Shown here: positions 1 to 7,639 of the stretch, piece by piece
Layout: each line of letters starts with the position of its first letter
Numbering within the stretch: position 1 is the first letter of the stretch
Position numbers and translations under genes: made by a program
Notes under the pieces: model-generated
Seen by the model: only the letters and a program-made list of their open reading frames with translations
The model's database searches: none
Told to the model about the DNA's origin: nothing
Assembly: GCA_934351765.1 (NCBI GenBank)
Contig: CAKRJM010000006.1
Coordinates: forward strand, 1 to 26,692
DNA length: 26,692 nt
Source of the DNA: an uncultured Lachnospiraceae bacterium
GTDB lineage: Bacteria > Bacillota > Clostridia > Lachnospirales > Lachnospiraceae
Direction of reading: 5' to 3'

Positions 1-197
1 GAGCGACGGTGCTGGAGCTGACCTATTCCATTGGGCTTCCCATCGGGATCCTGGTGTTTTTTAATCATTTTTCCAGGGCGGCACTGTCTAAGGATCCGAC
101 GCCCATTGAGGTTCAGATGCGGACCTATGAGACGGATGTGAACCAGACGCTGATCAAAAACGCCGGGAGGGAGGAATCCGGAGTTGATGTTACTTAA
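1..197 (+). CDS. spoVAA: Stage V sporulation protein AA, C-terminal fragment
   Basis: The reading frame is open from the left edge of the window and ends at a TAA at 195-197, so only about the last 64 residues are present. The visible part has a hydrophobic stretch (SIGLPIGILVFFNHF) followed by a polar tail containing KDPTPIEVQMRTYE. The assignment rests mainly on position: it lies directly before spoVAB, spoVAC and spoVAD in the usual spoVA order, and its stop codon overlaps the spoVAB start. SpoVAA is part of the sporulation-specific DPA transport machinery in the forespore inner membrane; its own function is not established. An internal GTG at position 9 is not the real start. The identity is likely but less certain than for the three genes after it. 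Confidence 0.75.
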   Translation, partial: ATVLELTYSIGLPIGILVFFNHFSRAALSKDPTPIEVQMRTYETDVNQTLIKNAGREESGVDVT

Positions 198-594
198 AGA
201 AGGACTGCTTGCACTGATCGGACTGAGTGCCGGCGGGATCATTGCGGCGGGCGTTTTTGCCTTTATTGTTACCATAGGCGTGGTGGTGCGGCTCATCGGG
301 AAGACTCATACGGCGAAGCATGTACGGCTCTTTGAGGATATGATCGTTTTCGGCGGGACAGCGGGAAATGTGGTGTATCTGTATCAGCCGTCCCTGCCCG
401 GGGGCTTTCCGCTGCTGGTGCTCATGGGACTTGGCTCCGGTATCTTTGTCGGGTGCCTGATCATGTCGCTGGCGGAGACGCTGGATTCTGTTCCGGTGCT
501 CAGCCGCCGGATCCGCCTGTCCACAGGGCTCCAGTATGTGATCCTGGGGATTGCGGCCGGAAAACTCTGCGGGGCGTTATATCACTTCTTTTAA
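187..594 (+). CDS. spoVAB: Stage V sporulation protein AB
   Basis: This is a small hydrophobic protein of 135 residues with about four membrane segments, starting MLLKEGLLALIGLSAG, and it matches SpoVAB in size, character and place in the operon. It belongs to the SpoVA system that takes up DPA during sporulation; the separate role of SpoVAB is unknown. I prefer ATG 187 over the TTG codon just before it at 184, although the purine-rich GGGAGGGAGG at 165-174 is spaced a little better for the TTG. The start overlaps the end of spoVAA by 11 bases, which suggests translational coupling. The stop TAA at 592-594 merges with a ribosome-binding site for the next gene. Confidence 0.88.
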   Translation: MLLKEGLLALIGLSAGGIIAAGVFAFIVTIGVVVRLIGKTHTAKHVRLFEDMIVFGGTAGNVVYLYQPSLPGGFPLLVLMGLGSGIFVGCLIMSLAETLDSVPVLSRRIRLSTGLQYVILGIAAGKLCGALYHFF

Positions 595-613
595 AGGAGG
601 CATTTAAAGGAGG
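593..613 (+). promoter_or_regulatory. Tandem duplicated ribosome-binding site before spoVAC
   Basis: Two copies of TTTAAAGGAGG follow each other with a 13-base period. The first (AAAGGAGG, 593-600) overlaps the spoVAB stop codon, and the second (606-613) sits four bases before the spoVAC ATG at 618. Only the second is close enough to start spoVAC directly. The first may catch ribosomes finishing spoVAB or may be a leftover of a short duplication. Confidence 0.7.
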
Positions 614-617
614 ATTT

Positions 618-1118
618 ATGGATCAGGAAAAACAGAAGGCACCGGACAGCCGGGTGGGAAGCACCATGAGTCCGGAGGAATATGAGGCTTATGTAAAGCA
701 GGTAACGCCCACGCATAATCCGGTCTGGAATGTCCTGCGGGCGTTCGTAACCGGCGGCATCATCTGTACCATCGGCCAGGGACTGCTGTACCTGTTTCAG
801 GAAAACGGTGTGGAGCGGGAGGCGGCCGGCGCCTGGACGCTTCTGATCCTCATCGGGGCCGCAGTGATCCTGACCGGGCTGAACCTGTTCCCGAAGATTG
901 TGACCTTCGGCGGAGCGGGCGCACTGGTTCCCATCACCGGCTTTGCCAATTCGGTTGTCTCTCCGGCCATCGAATACAAAAAAGAGGGACAGGTATTTGG
1001 CATCGGCTGTAAAATCTTTACCATTGCCGGGCCGGTAATCCTCTATGGGATCTTTTCAAGCTGGATTCTGGGCATTCTTTACTGTATCCTGGACTGGATC
1101 GGCATTTACTGGGCATAA
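618..1118 (+). CDS. spoVAC: Stage V sporulation protein AC
   Basis: This is a 166-residue membrane protein. The ATG at 618 is chosen because AAAGGAGG lies just upstream; a longer reading frame from 453 would run through spoVAB in another frame. A hydrophilic N-terminus of about 40 residues contains MSPEEYEAYVKQVTPTHNP, a SpoVAC/SpoVAE-like signature, and is followed by several hydrophobic segments (for example TGGIICTIGQGLLYLF and WTLLILIGAAVILTGLNLF). In Bacillus, SpoVAC behaves as a mechanosensitive channel in the spore inner membrane and takes part in DPA uptake and release. Here it sits between spoVAB and spoVAD, 15 bases before the latter. It is the most conserved membrane subunit of the operon and the assignment is firm. 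Confidence 0.93.
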   Translation: MDQEKQKAPDSRVGSTMSPEEYEAYVKQVTPTHNPVWNVLRAFVTGGIICTIGQGLLYLFQENGVEREAAGAWTLLILIGAAVILTGLNLFPKIVTFGGAGALVPITGFANSVVSPAIEYKKEGQVFGIGCKIFTIAGPVILYGIFSSWILGILYCILDWIGIYWA

Positions 1119-1132
1119 CGGAGGAATCGGAC

Positions 1133-2152
1133 ATGGAACGAAAGCGTTATCAGAGAGGAAAGGCAAGTCTGGCCTTTGAAAACGGGCCGCAGATCCTTGG
1201 AAAGGCGTCGGTCGCCGGAAAAAAGGAGGGGGAAGGGCCGTTAGGGGAACAATTTGATATCATTGAGCCGGATCCGCTTCTTGGCTGTGAAAACTGGGAG
1301 GAGGCGGAGAGTGCACTCCAGAAAGAGGCGGCCGATCTGGTCATTGAACGGGCCGGACTGGTGCGCAGCGAGGTACGCTATCTTTTCGCCGGGGATCTTC
1401 TGGGGCAGCTCATTGCAACCTCCTTTGGAACCGTGGATCTGGAACTGCCGCTGTTTGGATTATACGGGGCATGCTCCACCATCGGGGAGGCTCTCTGTCT
1501 GGGGGCCATGACAGTAGAGGCCGGGTATGCGGATTATGTGATGGCCTTGTCCTCCAGCCATTTTGCCAGCGCGGAAAAGCAGTTCCGTTTTCCGTTGGAA
1601 TACGGGAATCAGCGCCCGCTTTCGACCACATGGACGGTGACCGGCAGCGGGGCATTTATTCTGGGAAAGAAGGGCGGATCGGTGCGGATCAGCGGGATCA
1701 CGCCGGGGCGGATCGTGGACATGGGATTAAAGGATTCCATGAATATGGGGGCCTGCATGGCACCGGCGGCCTGTGATACCATCTGCCGCAGCCTGGAGGA
1801 TTTTGAGCGGGAGCCGGAGGATTATGACCGGATCATCACCGGGGATCTGGGGCAGGTCGGAACAACGATCCTTCTGGATTTTATGAAGAGCCGGGGGCAT
1901 GATATCCGGCGGCAGCACCGGGACTGCGGAACCATGATCTTTGACGCCGAAGCGCAGGATACCCATTCCGGCGGAAGTGGCTGCGGCTGTTCGGCCCTTG
2001 TGCTGGCGGCGGAAATCCTTCCGAAGCTGATGACCGGCCAGTGGCAGCGGGTGCTGTTCCTGCCGACCGGTGCATTGCTTTCCAGTGTAAGCTTCAATGA
2101 AGGAAACAGTGTTCCGGGGATCGCGCATGGAGTGATTTTAGAGCACTGCTGA
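1133..2152 (+). CDS. spoVAD: Stage V sporulation protein AD (DPA-binding)
   Basis: SpoVAD has 339 residues, the expected length, and a thiolase/ketoacyl-synthase-like fold. The motif LFGLYGACSTIGEA with Cys114 is visible, as are the N-terminal GPQILGKASVAGKKEGEGPLG and the C-terminal glycine-rich GGSGCGCSALVLAAE. In Bacillus, SpoVAD binds dipicolinic acid and is required for its accumulation in the spore. The start follows CGGAGG 15 bases after the spoVAC stop. It is the last recognisable gene of the operon: many relatives carry spoVAE next, but none follows here. The protein is intact with no frameshift. Confidence 0.95.
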   Translation: MERKRYQRGKASLAFENGPQILGKASVAGKKEGEGPLGEQFDIIEPDPLLGCENWEEAESALQKEAADLVIERAGLVRSEVRYLFAGDLLGQLIATSFGTVDLELPLFGLYGACSTIGEALCLGAMTVEAGYADYVMALSSSHFASAEKQFRFPLEYGNQRPLSTTWTVTGSGAFILGKKGGSVRISGITPGRIVDMGLKDSMNMGACMAPAACDTICRSLEDFEREPEDYDRIITGDLGQVGTTILLDFMKSRGHDIRRQHRDCGTMIFDAEAQDTHSGGSGCGCSALVLAAEILPKLMTGQWQRVLFLPTGALLSSVSFNEGNSVPGIAHGVILEHC

Positions 2153-2256
2153 ACATGGTGATATTTGTCGGTAAATTGTGGGAAACTGCTCTGTTTGGCG
2201 CCGACATGGTGGAAATGTCTGTATTTATCGGGATAAAGTTCTTGAAACTGCGGCTG
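2153..2256 (+). repeat. Imperfect direct repeat, two copies
   Basis: Copy 1 is about 2153-2193 and copy 2 about 2204-2256. Both begin ACATGGTG, continue through ATTTGTCGG or ATTTATCGG, then a TAAA block, and end in GAAACTGC followed by a CTG (2182-2193 and 2244-2256). Copy 2 has an extra block of about 10 bases after the shared start. The first copy begins immediately after the spoVAD stop, and the -35 box of the candidate kinase promoter lies in the second. No protein-coding interpretation is convincing. Confidence 0.5.
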
Positions 2257-2270
2257 ATTCAGGATAGAAT
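2242..2270 (+). promoter_or_regulatory. SigA-type promoter for the kinase gene
   Basis: TTGAAA (2242-2247) and TAGAAT (2265-2270) are separated by exactly 17 bases, each one mismatch from the SigA consensus. Transcription would start near 2277, giving a leader of about 145 bases. The leader contains a hairpin of GCGGAA (2287-2292) with TTCCGC (2308-2313), followed eight bases later by a T-rich run. That hairpin could be a weak terminator for spoVA read-through or a leader structure. Confidence 0.55.
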
Positions 2271-2421
2271 AGGCAGTATCAAAAAAGCGGAATATGAAAC
2301 AGAAGTGTTCCGCGTACATATCTTTTTCTTTATGATCGGGGATTCTCCCGGATAATTCCAATAGAACTAGAACGAAATGAAAACAAATATGGAAGCTGTA
2401 AAAGAGACAGGAGGTGGGAGC

Positions 2422-4065
2422 ATGGACTGCGCTTCCGGCGTGGTGCTGGGCGGACTATACCGTCTGGAAGGTCTGCTGGGCCGGGGCGGACATGGAACGG
2501 TCTGGCTGGCAAGGCAGATCCGAACAGACCGCCCGGCGGCGGTGAAGGAGATTCAGGGGCAGGCACTGATCATGGAGACGGCTCTGTTAAAAAAGCTGTC
2601 CCATCCGGGGCTTCCTGCCATCATGGATATTCTGGAGGAAGACGGCCGGCGATATCTGGTCATGGAATATGTGGAGGGGGAAACTCTGAGTGCCTATCTG
2701 GGCAGTCATGGGCCGGTATCGGAGGAGCAGGCGGCAGACTGGGGGATCCAGCTCTGCCGGGTCCTTTCTTATCTGCATGAGCGGCGTCCGCCGGTGATCC
2801 ACCGGGATCTGAAGCCGTCGAATCTGATCCTGCGCCCGGACGGGAGGCTGGTTCTGATCGATTTCGGAACAGCCAGAGAGCGGAAGGAGGATCAGACGGG
2901 GGATACAGTCTGGCTGGGAACCAGAGGTTATGCTGCGCCGGAGCAGTATGGAGGGCGCGGACAGACCGGGCCGGAAACGGATATTTACGGCCTCGGAATG
3001 GTTTTGTATGATGCGCTGGGCGGCATGAAAGGGCAGGGGAAAGAAGGAAGAGAACTGTCTGCCGGTCTGGAGCGGATCCTTCAAACCTGTACCAGAGTGG
3101 AGCCGAAAAGAAGGTTTTCTTCCTGTCGGATTCTGGAGGAGGAGCTTCTGGCGTTTCGGACACAGACCGGACATCAGAGGATGTGGAGTATGCGTCTTCG
3201 AAGCGGCTGTCTGATTCTGGCAGCGGCATCGTTAATCCTGGCGGGAAGCAGTCTGGGGCTGGCATTGGCCGGACGGAGCCGGCAGGGAGTGTTTTATGAA
3301 TCATTGCTATTGGAGGCAGAAGGCTGTGTTTCCGAAGAGGAAGCAGAAGCGTTGTGTGAACAGGCAATCCTTCTGGAGCCACAGCGCCCGGAGGCGTATG
3401 AGCAGCTGCTGGAAATTTATGTGGAAACCGATGGGAGCTTTTCGGTTTCGGAGGAACGGCAGTTTCAGGAGCTTCTCCGGTCGGAGAGTGGGCTTGGGAC
3501 TGTCCGGTCCAGACTACAGAGAGGCGGAGCAGCCTGCGGAAGGGCGGCTTATCGGATCGGGCTGGCATACTTTTATGAATATGAGGGGGCCGGAGGACGG
3601 GGCGCATCGGCAGTCTGGTTTCGTCTGGCAGAAGAAAACAATGCCCATCTGACAGAGGGGGAAATACTTCGGACAAGGATTCTGGGAAGGATCGCTTCCT
3701 ACTGGGACGGTCTGGGGAAAGAAAAGAAATCGGGAGATCCGCAGGTTTCTTATGCGGATTACTGGAAAGACCTGGAGGAGCTTTCAAGGCTGGAGCTGGA
3801 ACAGAAGGACAACCGGATTACTGCGCTGGTGGCAGCAAGAGAACTGGCCGGGCGTCTGGCGGACTGCGGATCCCTGTTTTATCGGGACGGAATTGGAACG
3901 GGACAGATGGAACAGGCATTGAAGCAGGTTGAGACACAGGCAGCGGTCTGGGAGGGTCAGATTGAAAGCACCTACGAAGGACAGCTGTTCGAGGAAGTAA
4001 AGACGGCGGAATCACTGGCGGAACAAACATTGAAGGTATTGAAACAAAAAGAGAAGGGAGAATAG
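2422..4065 (+). CDS. Membrane-anchored Ser/Thr protein kinase with TPR-like C-terminal region
   Basis: This is a Hanks-type kinase of 547 residues. ATG 2422 is chosen because AGGAGGTG lies five bases upstream; an in-frame ATG at 2377 has no such site. The kinase domain covers about residues 12-235: glycine loop GRGGHGTVWLA (20-30), ATP-binding Lys42 in AAVKEI, catalytic HRDLKPSN (127-134), DFG (147-149) and GTRGYAAPEQ. All catalytic residues are present, so it should be active. A single hydrophobic segment (about 260-285) is followed by some 260 residues that are helical and weakly TPR-like (EALCEQAILLEPQRPEAYEQLLEIY). There are no PASTA repeats, so it is not a standard PrkC. The gene for a large Ig-repeat membrane protein starts two bases after the stop codon, so the two are surely co-transcribed. 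No PP2C phosphatase is nearby. The target is unknown. Confidence 0.9.
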   Translation: MDCASGVVLGGLYRLEGLLGRGGHGTVWLARQIRTDRPAAVKEIQGQALIMETALLKKLSHPGLPAIMDILEEDGRRYLVMEYVEGETLSAYLGSHGPVSEEQAADWGIQLCRVLSYLHERRPPVIHRDLKPSNLILRPDGRLVLIDFGTARERKEDQTGDTVWLGTRGYAAPEQYGGRGQTGPETDIYGLGMVLYDALGGMKGQGKEGRELSAGLERILQTCTRVEPKRRFSSCRILEEELLAFRTQTGHQRMWSMRLRSGCLILAAASLILAGSSLGLALAGRSRQGVFYESLLLEAEGCVSEEEAEALCEQAILLEPQRPEAYEQLLEIYVETDGSFSVSEERQFQELLRSESGLGTVRSRLQRGGAACGRAAYRIGLAYFYEYEGAGGRGASAVWFRLAEENNAHLTEGEILRTRILGRIASYWDGLGKEKKSGDPQVSYADYWKDLEELSRLELEQKDNRITALVAARELAGRLADCGSLFYRDGIGTGQMEQALKQVETQAAVWEGQIESTYEGQLFEEVKTAESLAEQTLKVLKQKEKGE

Positions 4066-4067
4066 GG

Positions 4068-7000
4068 ATGGAACGGGGAATGATAAGCTGGTATTATATT
4101 CTGTCATGGACGCTGGCGGTCCTGGCGCTTCTGGGACTTGTGACGGTGGGAATACTTGGGGTACGGATGAGGCTGTTTCGGAATCGAAGGATTTTACTGC
4201 GGGTGACCGTGTCTGTCATATCGCTGGCGGTCCTGTCCCTGGCGGCAGCCGTGTTATTTTTGATTCCCGGCTTTATTTCACTGGCAGAGGAGCCGTCCAT
4301 TTCTGTTCAGTTTTATTCAAAAAGCGGGGAGACGGAAAACGGAACAACGGGCTTCGGAACATATGTGTTTTTCCGGGAAACGGCAGAGGCAGTCGTGACA
4401 GTTCGGGAAAAGAACCCGGATCCGGAAACGTTGAGAATACAGCTTAGCGATAAACGGGGATCGGAGCTTTTGCTTTCTTATGGGACAGGTGGCTGGAGAG
4501 GCCTGGAGGGGGCAGAAAAAGGAACTCTGGAGGCCGGAGAATGGACGGAGGAGGCACCTGGAGTTTATACGGTGCGGCTGCGCTTTTTACAGGAGGGAAG
4601 CTGGCGGCTGGAAATGATCGCCTGCGATGATCTGGCCGGGAACCGGGCCGTTTGGGACCAGCAGTGCAGCGTGGTGATCGACCGGCAGGCTCCGAAGCTT
4701 CTTCTGGAGCGGGAGCAGCAGGAGAAGATCCGTCATGCGGATTATTATAATCAGACCGCAGAGCTGTGGTGCTATATGGAGGAGGAATATTTCAGACAGG
4801 GAGAACCTCCGGTGATTGAGATCCGGAAAAACGGCGCTTTTTCGGAACCGGAAACTGTTTTTTGGGAGCCTGCGGCGGAACGGGGGCTTTTCTGGTATAA
4901 ATGCAGGCTTCGATTTTCGGAAGAGGGGATATATGAGGTAAAGATTTCTTATACAGATCCGGCAGGAAATCCGATTGCACCGGAAGCAAAGACGGAGGAC
5001 CGGTTTACCGTGGATCTGACGCCGCCGGATCAGGGTGTGGCAGAGGCACTGGGACACCAGTGGACAGGCTTTTGGGATCAGATGGGCTTCGGATTGCTTT
5101 CCGGTACACGGGTGCCTGTACGTTTGTCTGGTTCTGACAGCTTATCGCCGGTGGAACCGATTCAGTATTACTGTTCTGGAAAAGGTCTTTCCAGAGCAGA
5201 GCTGGATGCACTTCCGGAGAAGGCATGGACAACTGGAGACAGCCTGTTTCTGGAAACCGGGACGAAAACCATAGTTTATGGAAAGGTAACGAATTATGCA
5301 GGACTGTGGAGTTACTTTTCCAGTGAGGGGATTCTGGTGGAGTCGCTGGGGCCGGAGATATTCGTGGAATTGGAGGGGGAAGCCGGAGTTCTGGAGCCTT
5401 GTTATCGAAGCAGCGTTAAAGCAGTGATTGGGATTCAGGATCGGGGAGAAGGAGAAGCACTGGCCGGCCTGCGGGCAGCAGGATACCGTCTGTCCGGAAA
5501 TGGCGGGCAGGAATTGGAACAGGGAAGCTTTTCGGAGGCATTTGCCGGAGCGGAATCCTTTCAGACGGTATTGGAATTTCCTCTTTCCCGCTATGAGGAG
5601 CAGGAATTGGAGCTGGTTGTCTGGGCGGAGGATCAGGCGGGAAACCGCAGCGAAGAACAGACAAGGTTTCTTCTGGATTCCCGACCGCCGGAGCTTTTGC
5701 TGGAATTTAATCAGGCGGAACCGAAAAATGAAAAGTATTATGCGGCGGAACGGACGGCTGTCCTGACAGTAAGGGAACCGTTTTTCTCGGAAAAACTGAT
5801 CTCTTTGTCCATTACCAATACAGAGGGGGAAGGACCGCAGGTCGGAGCCTGGAGCCATGACGGGGAAGTACACCGTCTGACCATGGTATTTTCCGCGGAT
5901 GGGGAATATGCGGTTTCCGTTCACGGAGCAGATCTGGCCGGAAACGAAGCAGAACTGTCGGCAGAGTCCTTTGTCATTGACCAGACACCGCCGGAGCTTA
6001 CGGTGGAGTTTGCAGATGGCGGAAATGGCGGGGAACAGGCACAGAAAGGCTTTTTTGCATCGGCTCGAAAAGCGATGGTAACGGTACAGGAAAAAAACTT
6101 TTCTGAAGAACTGTTTTTGGCGGAGGACAGCGAAAATCCGATATTTCAGTCTTCCGGACCAATGCATCTGGCAGAAACTATATATGAAGAAAACCGGATG
6201 TATCATATTCGGTTTTCCTGTACGGATCTGGCCGGAAATGAGACGGTCTGGGAAGCTCCGCTGTTTACGGTTGACACAGAAGCACCTCGGCTTACGGTGG
6301 ACGGTCTGGTGGACCGGTCCGCCAACCGCGGAACGGTGGAGGCCGGGCTTTCGGCGAAGGATCAGAATCTGCGGAAAGAAACGGTTCAGACCTCATTACT
6401 TCGATTTCGAAATGGTGTCTGGAAGGATACGGGGGCGGAAATGGAGAACGGAGGCAAACCAGAAAACGAAATGAAAACAGAAGCAAGTCTGGAAACGGAC
6501 TTGAAAAGCGGGAATGAGCAGGAAATTTTACAGGTCTGGCGGCTGCTCTCATCAAAAAACTTTCCGGAAACGGAGGAAACAGACGGATTTTACCGGCTGA
6601 CGGTTTCTGCCATGGATCGAGCCGGAAACCGGGCGGAGCGTAACGTAACATTTTCCGTAAACCGTTTCGGATCGGTCTATCTGCCGGAGACAGAAACGGC
6701 AGTCTGGCTTTATCCGGAGGACGGAAGCTATCCGTATCTTTCGGAAGAACGGGAGGTTACAGTTCTGGAATATAATGTGGATGAGGTGGAGGAGTACCGG
6801 GTGGCGGTGAGCCGGGACGGTGTACTGGAGGAACTGAAGGATCAGGAGGATTATCTCCGGGAGGAGCTTACGAAGACAGGAGGAGCAGAGGAGACGATGG
6901 AAGACTGGAAATGTTACCGGATCCGGATCCTGAGCCATGTGTTTGCTTTGGAGGGCGATTATGAGATCTTTCTTTATTCGGGAGACCGGGCCGGGAATCA

Positions 7001-7562
7001 AATGGGGAATACAACGCCGAAGACGTGGAAAAGAAGCGCCCGTTTTTCGTTTGCTGTGGATAAAACACCGCCGTCGGTGATTCTCACTGGCGCGGAGGAT
7101 GGCGGACGCTATCGGGAGCGGGAGAAAAAGCTGCGCCTGTCTGCCTGGGACAATATGGAGCTGGCCGGGATTCGGATCCGGGTCGGAGAGGAGGAACAAT
7201 GTCTGGAGGATGGAGCGCTTCAGAAGCTGATCCGGGAGAACAACGGACAGACCGAGATCACGGTTCAGGCGAAGGATGACTGGCAGACGGTTCAGGTCTG
7301 GGTATGGGACCGGGCAGGGAACGGAAAGCCGGAGGCGGATAAAGGCACAGGAATAAACGGAGAAGCAGGGGAGGAGGCAGGAGAAGATCCGGAGACGGAA
7401 ACAGGTGCATACCGGCGGCTCAGACTTCTGGTGACACCGAACGGACTGGTACTGCTGTTCCGGTCTCCGTACCGGGGCCTGGCAGTGCTGGCGGTACTGA
7501 CAGTCCTGGCCGGGGCAGGCTGGTATAGATACCGGAGGATAACAAAACCTTCGAAGGGATAG
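4068..7562 (+). CDS. Large membrane-anchored protein with Ig-like repeats
   Basis: I do not recognise a named family for this 1164-residue protein. Two hydrophobic segments near the N-terminus (about 7-32 and 42-71) and one near the C-terminus (about 1137-1154, followed by basic RYRRITKPSKG) anchor it in the membrane. Between them lie about nine modules of roughly 100-125 residues. Most contain D-x-AGN (near residues 187, 298, 522, 622, 720, 850, 974 and 1081; a degenerate NYAGL near 409) followed by a linker such as FVIDQTPPEL or FTVDTEAPRL. This pattern is typical of bacterial Ig-like or cadherin-like surface modules. There is no LPXTG signal and no visible enzymatic domain. A charged insert near residues 790-825 (rich in E, N and K) separates two modules. 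AAGGGAG precedes the ATG, and the kinase gene ends two bases upstream. A role as partner, sensor arm or substrate of the kinase is inference. Confidence 0.8.
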   Translation: MERGMISWYYILSWTLAVLALLGLVTVGILGVRMRLFRNRRILLRVTVSVISLAVLSLAAAVLFLIPGFISLAEEPSISVQFYSKSGETENGTTGFGTYVFFRETAEAVVTVREKNPDPETLRIQLSDKRGSELLLSYGTGGWRGLEGAEKGTLEAGEWTEEAPGVYTVRLRFLQEGSWRLEMIACDDLAGNRAVWDQQCSVVIDRQAPKLLLEREQQEKIRHADYYNQTAELWCYMEEEYFRQGEPPVIEIRKNGAFSEPETVFWEPAAERGLFWYKCRLRFSEEGIYEVKISYTDPAGNPIAPEAKTEDRFTVDLTPPDQGVAEALGHQWTGFWDQMGFGLLSGTRVPVRLSGSDSLSPVEPIQYYCSGKGLSRAELDALPEKAWTTGDSLFLETGTKTIVYGKVTNYAGLWSYFSSEGILVESLGPEIFVELEGEAGVLEPCYRSSVKAVIGIQDRGEGEALAGLRAAGYRLSGNGGQELEQGSFSEAFAGAESFQTVLEFPLSRYEEQELELVVWAEDQAGNRSEEQTRFLLDSRPPELLLEFNQAEPKNEKYYAAERTAVLTVREPFFSEKLISLSITNTEGEGPQVGAWSHDGEVHRLTMVFSADGEYAVSVHGADLAGNEAELSAESFVIDQTPPELTVEFADGGNGGEQAQKGFFASARKAMVTVQEKNFSEELFLAEDSENPIFQSSGPMHLAETIYEENRMYHIRFSCTDLAGNETVWEAPLFTVDTEAPRLTVDGLVDRSANRGTVEAGLSAKDQNLRKETVQTSLLRFRNGVWKDTGAEMENGGKPENEMKTEASLETDLKSGNEQEILQVWRLLSSKNFPETEETDGFYRLTVSAMDRAGNRAERNVTFSVNRFGSVYLPETETAVWLYPEDGSYPYLSEEREVTVLEYNVDEVEEYRVAVSRDGVLEELKDQEDYLREELTKTGGAEETMEDWKCYRIRILSHVFALEGDYEIFLYSGDRAGNQMGNTTPKTWKRSARFSFAVDKTPPSVILTGAEDGGRYREREKKLRLSAWDNMELAGIRIRVGEEEQCLEDGALQKLIRENNGQTEITVQAKDDWQTVQVWVWDRAGNGKPEADKGTGINGEAGEEAGEDPETETGAYRRLRLLVTPNGLVLLFRSPYRGLAVLAVLTVLAGAGWYRYRRITKPSKG

Positions 7563-7588
7563 AAAAAAGAAAGGAAGTGTGTTAAAAT
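7560..7588 (+). promoter_or_regulatory. Possible weak promoter for xylB
   Basis: TAGAAA (7560-7565) and TAAAAT (7583-7588) are 17 bases apart. The -35 box matches the consensus at four of six positions and the -10 box at five of six. The gap before xylB is only 77 bases and contains no clear terminator, so read-through from the upstream gene is also possible. Confidence 0.3.
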
Positions 7589-7639
7589 AAAAATCAAATG
7601 AGCCTGCGGGCCTGAAAGATAAAGATAGGGAGGAAACGA

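Noticed and set aside
2155..2355. A 66-codon plus-strand frame after spoVAD as a remnant spoVAE
   Set aside because: It has no ribosome-binding site, its sequence does not resemble SpoVAE, and it covers the repeats and the kinase promoter.
1822..2361. Minus-strand frame of 179 codons across the end of spoVAD
   Set aside because: It is mostly antisense to spoVAD, and its apparent internal repeats reflect the DNA repeat at 2153-2256.
2660..3787. Long minus-strand frame opposite the kinase gene
   Set aside because: It is a proline- and serine-rich shadow of a purine-rich coding strand; the plus strand shows complete kinase motifs.
2422..4065. Kinase as a standard PrkC homologue
   Set aside because: The region beyond the membrane helix has no PASTA repeats and instead looks helical and TPR-like.
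7563..7639. Catabolite-repression (cre) site before xylB
   Set aside because: No sequence close to the TGWAANCGNTNWCA consensus is present.
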